The notes below the pieces were generated by a model. The model saw nothing but the letters and a program-made list of their open reading frames with translations. It was not told the origin of the DNA and made no database searches. A DNA stretch of 5,940 bases from PVC group bacterium (GTDB lineage Bacteria > Verrucomicrobiota > Kiritimatiellia > UBA8416 > PXDI01): assembly GCA_003565095.1 (NCBI GenBank), contig PXDI01000122.1, positions 1 to 5,940 on the forward strand, given 5' to 3'. A program made the translations under genes and the position numbers. Within the stretch, counting starts at the first letter, position 1, and each line of letters starts with the position of its first letter. Shown here piece after piece: positions 5,464 through 5,940 of this stretch.

Positions 5464-5940
5464 ATGACAGGTAACGATCTGCGACAATCTATAGCCTCCG
5501 CGCTGGCAGGGGTAGAAAGCGCCCCGCTCAAGGATGCGGCCCTTGCTTTACTGGATACGCTGGGATATCGCAGTGAGCGCACACTCGATCTTGGCGGTGA
5601 TCCGCAAGCCTTTCTCGACCAGTTTGACAACCGTCCTGACCGTCCTTTCCGGCAGGACAAAGCGCTGTTCGAAAAATGGCGGCAGGTGCATTTGCTCTTT
5701 CAGCTTACCGATAACGAAATTCGCGGCTCATCCGCACAGGGCGAACTGGCATTTGATTCAAGCGCGGAATACGATGGAAAAAACTACCAGTCCTACCTGT
5801 TTCTTGCCCTTGAGCTTGAAAAAGGCAGCTACACCCGCACTAAACTGTCCGACATCACCCGCGAGATAAACCGTCTGTTTGATATGCCGGTGATGGTGTT
5901 TTTCAAGCAGGAAAACCTGCTGACTCTGGCCGTGATAGAC
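5464..5940 (+). CDS. N-terminus of probable Eco57I-like DNA methyltransferase/restriction protein (runs off the window)
   Basis: The frame is open from ATG 5464 to the right edge: 159 codons, no stop. AAGGAAGAG (5447-5455) gives a loosely spaced ribosome binding site; an in-frame ATG at 5443 is an alternative start seven residues longer. The visible part begins MTGNDLRQSIASAL and includes ALLDTLGYRSERTLDL (residues 28-43), KWRQVHLLFQLTDNEI (about 73-88) and MVFFKQENLLTLAVID at the edge. I associate this set of motifs with the N-terminal region of large (about 1000 residues or more) Eco57I-type class I adenine methyltransferase proteins of restriction systems. No catalytic methyltransferase motif (FxGxG, NPPY) is inside the window, so the assignment rests on N-terminal recognition and on the helicase neighbour. 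It would methylate host DNA so that the helicase-nuclease attacks only unmodified DNA. Confidence 0.65.
   Translation, partial: MTGNDLRQSIASALAGVESAPLKDAALALLDTLGYRSERTLDLGGDPQAFLDQFDNRPDRPFRQDKALFEKWRQVHLLFQLTDNEIRGSSAQGELAFDSSAEYDGKNYQSYLFLALELEKGSYTRTKLSDITREINRLFDMPVMVFFKQENLLTLAVID

Overview
The window looks like an accessory, defence-type locus from an environmental bacterium. It has roughly balanced to slightly GC-rich coding DNA, Shine-Dalgarno starts, and two kinds of dispersed intergenic palindromic repeat. The repeats and the lipid-anchored or secreted TPR-type first protein remind me of PVC-group genomes (Kiritimatiellota or Verrucomicrobiota-like). That is a weak taxonomic guess from style only, and a deltaproteobacterial host is not excluded.

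Layout. Positions 1-284 are non-coding and hold a large imperfect inverted repeat whose arms carry a degenerate 9-nt periodicity. Positions 285-1151 encode an exported TPR-like protein with a membrane C-terminus. Positions 1152-1629 are mostly non-coding: a REP/MITE-like element with 18-bp terminal inverted repeats (1163-1291), a candidate promoter (1370-1398) and a possible 36-residue small ORF (1474-1584). Positions 1630-4950 encode a large protein that fuses a phospholipase D-type nuclease domain to a two-lobed SNF2 helicase. From 5464 to the right edge runs the N-terminus of a large protein that I believe is an Eco57I-like adenine methyltransferase or restriction-modification protein. Helicase plus methyltransferase is a typical restriction/DISARM-like anti-phage arrangement.

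The most interesting part lies between those two genes (4951-5463). Two tandem copies, 126 nt apart, of a 45-46-nt structured element (outer 9-bp stem, inner stem capped by a UUCG tetraloop) precede a short ORF. The ORF has a strong ribosome binding site and starts like an Abi_2 (AbiD/AbiF-type HEPN) abortive-infection protein, but stops after 60 codons, far short of the usual roughly 300. The two copies differ by a compensatory C-G to U-A exchange, a G-C to G-U change and a one-nucleotide length change, so they are conserved as RNA rather than as protein. A good promoter ends about 7 nt upstream of copy 1, and copy 1 is followed by T tracts. I read this as a type III-like toxin-antitoxin module: a repeat RNA antitoxin in front of an Abi_2 toxin. 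It seems to have been inserted between a helicase and a methyltransferase and then to have lost most of its toxin gene, leaving the RNA. Function is inferred; structure and position are visible in the sequence.
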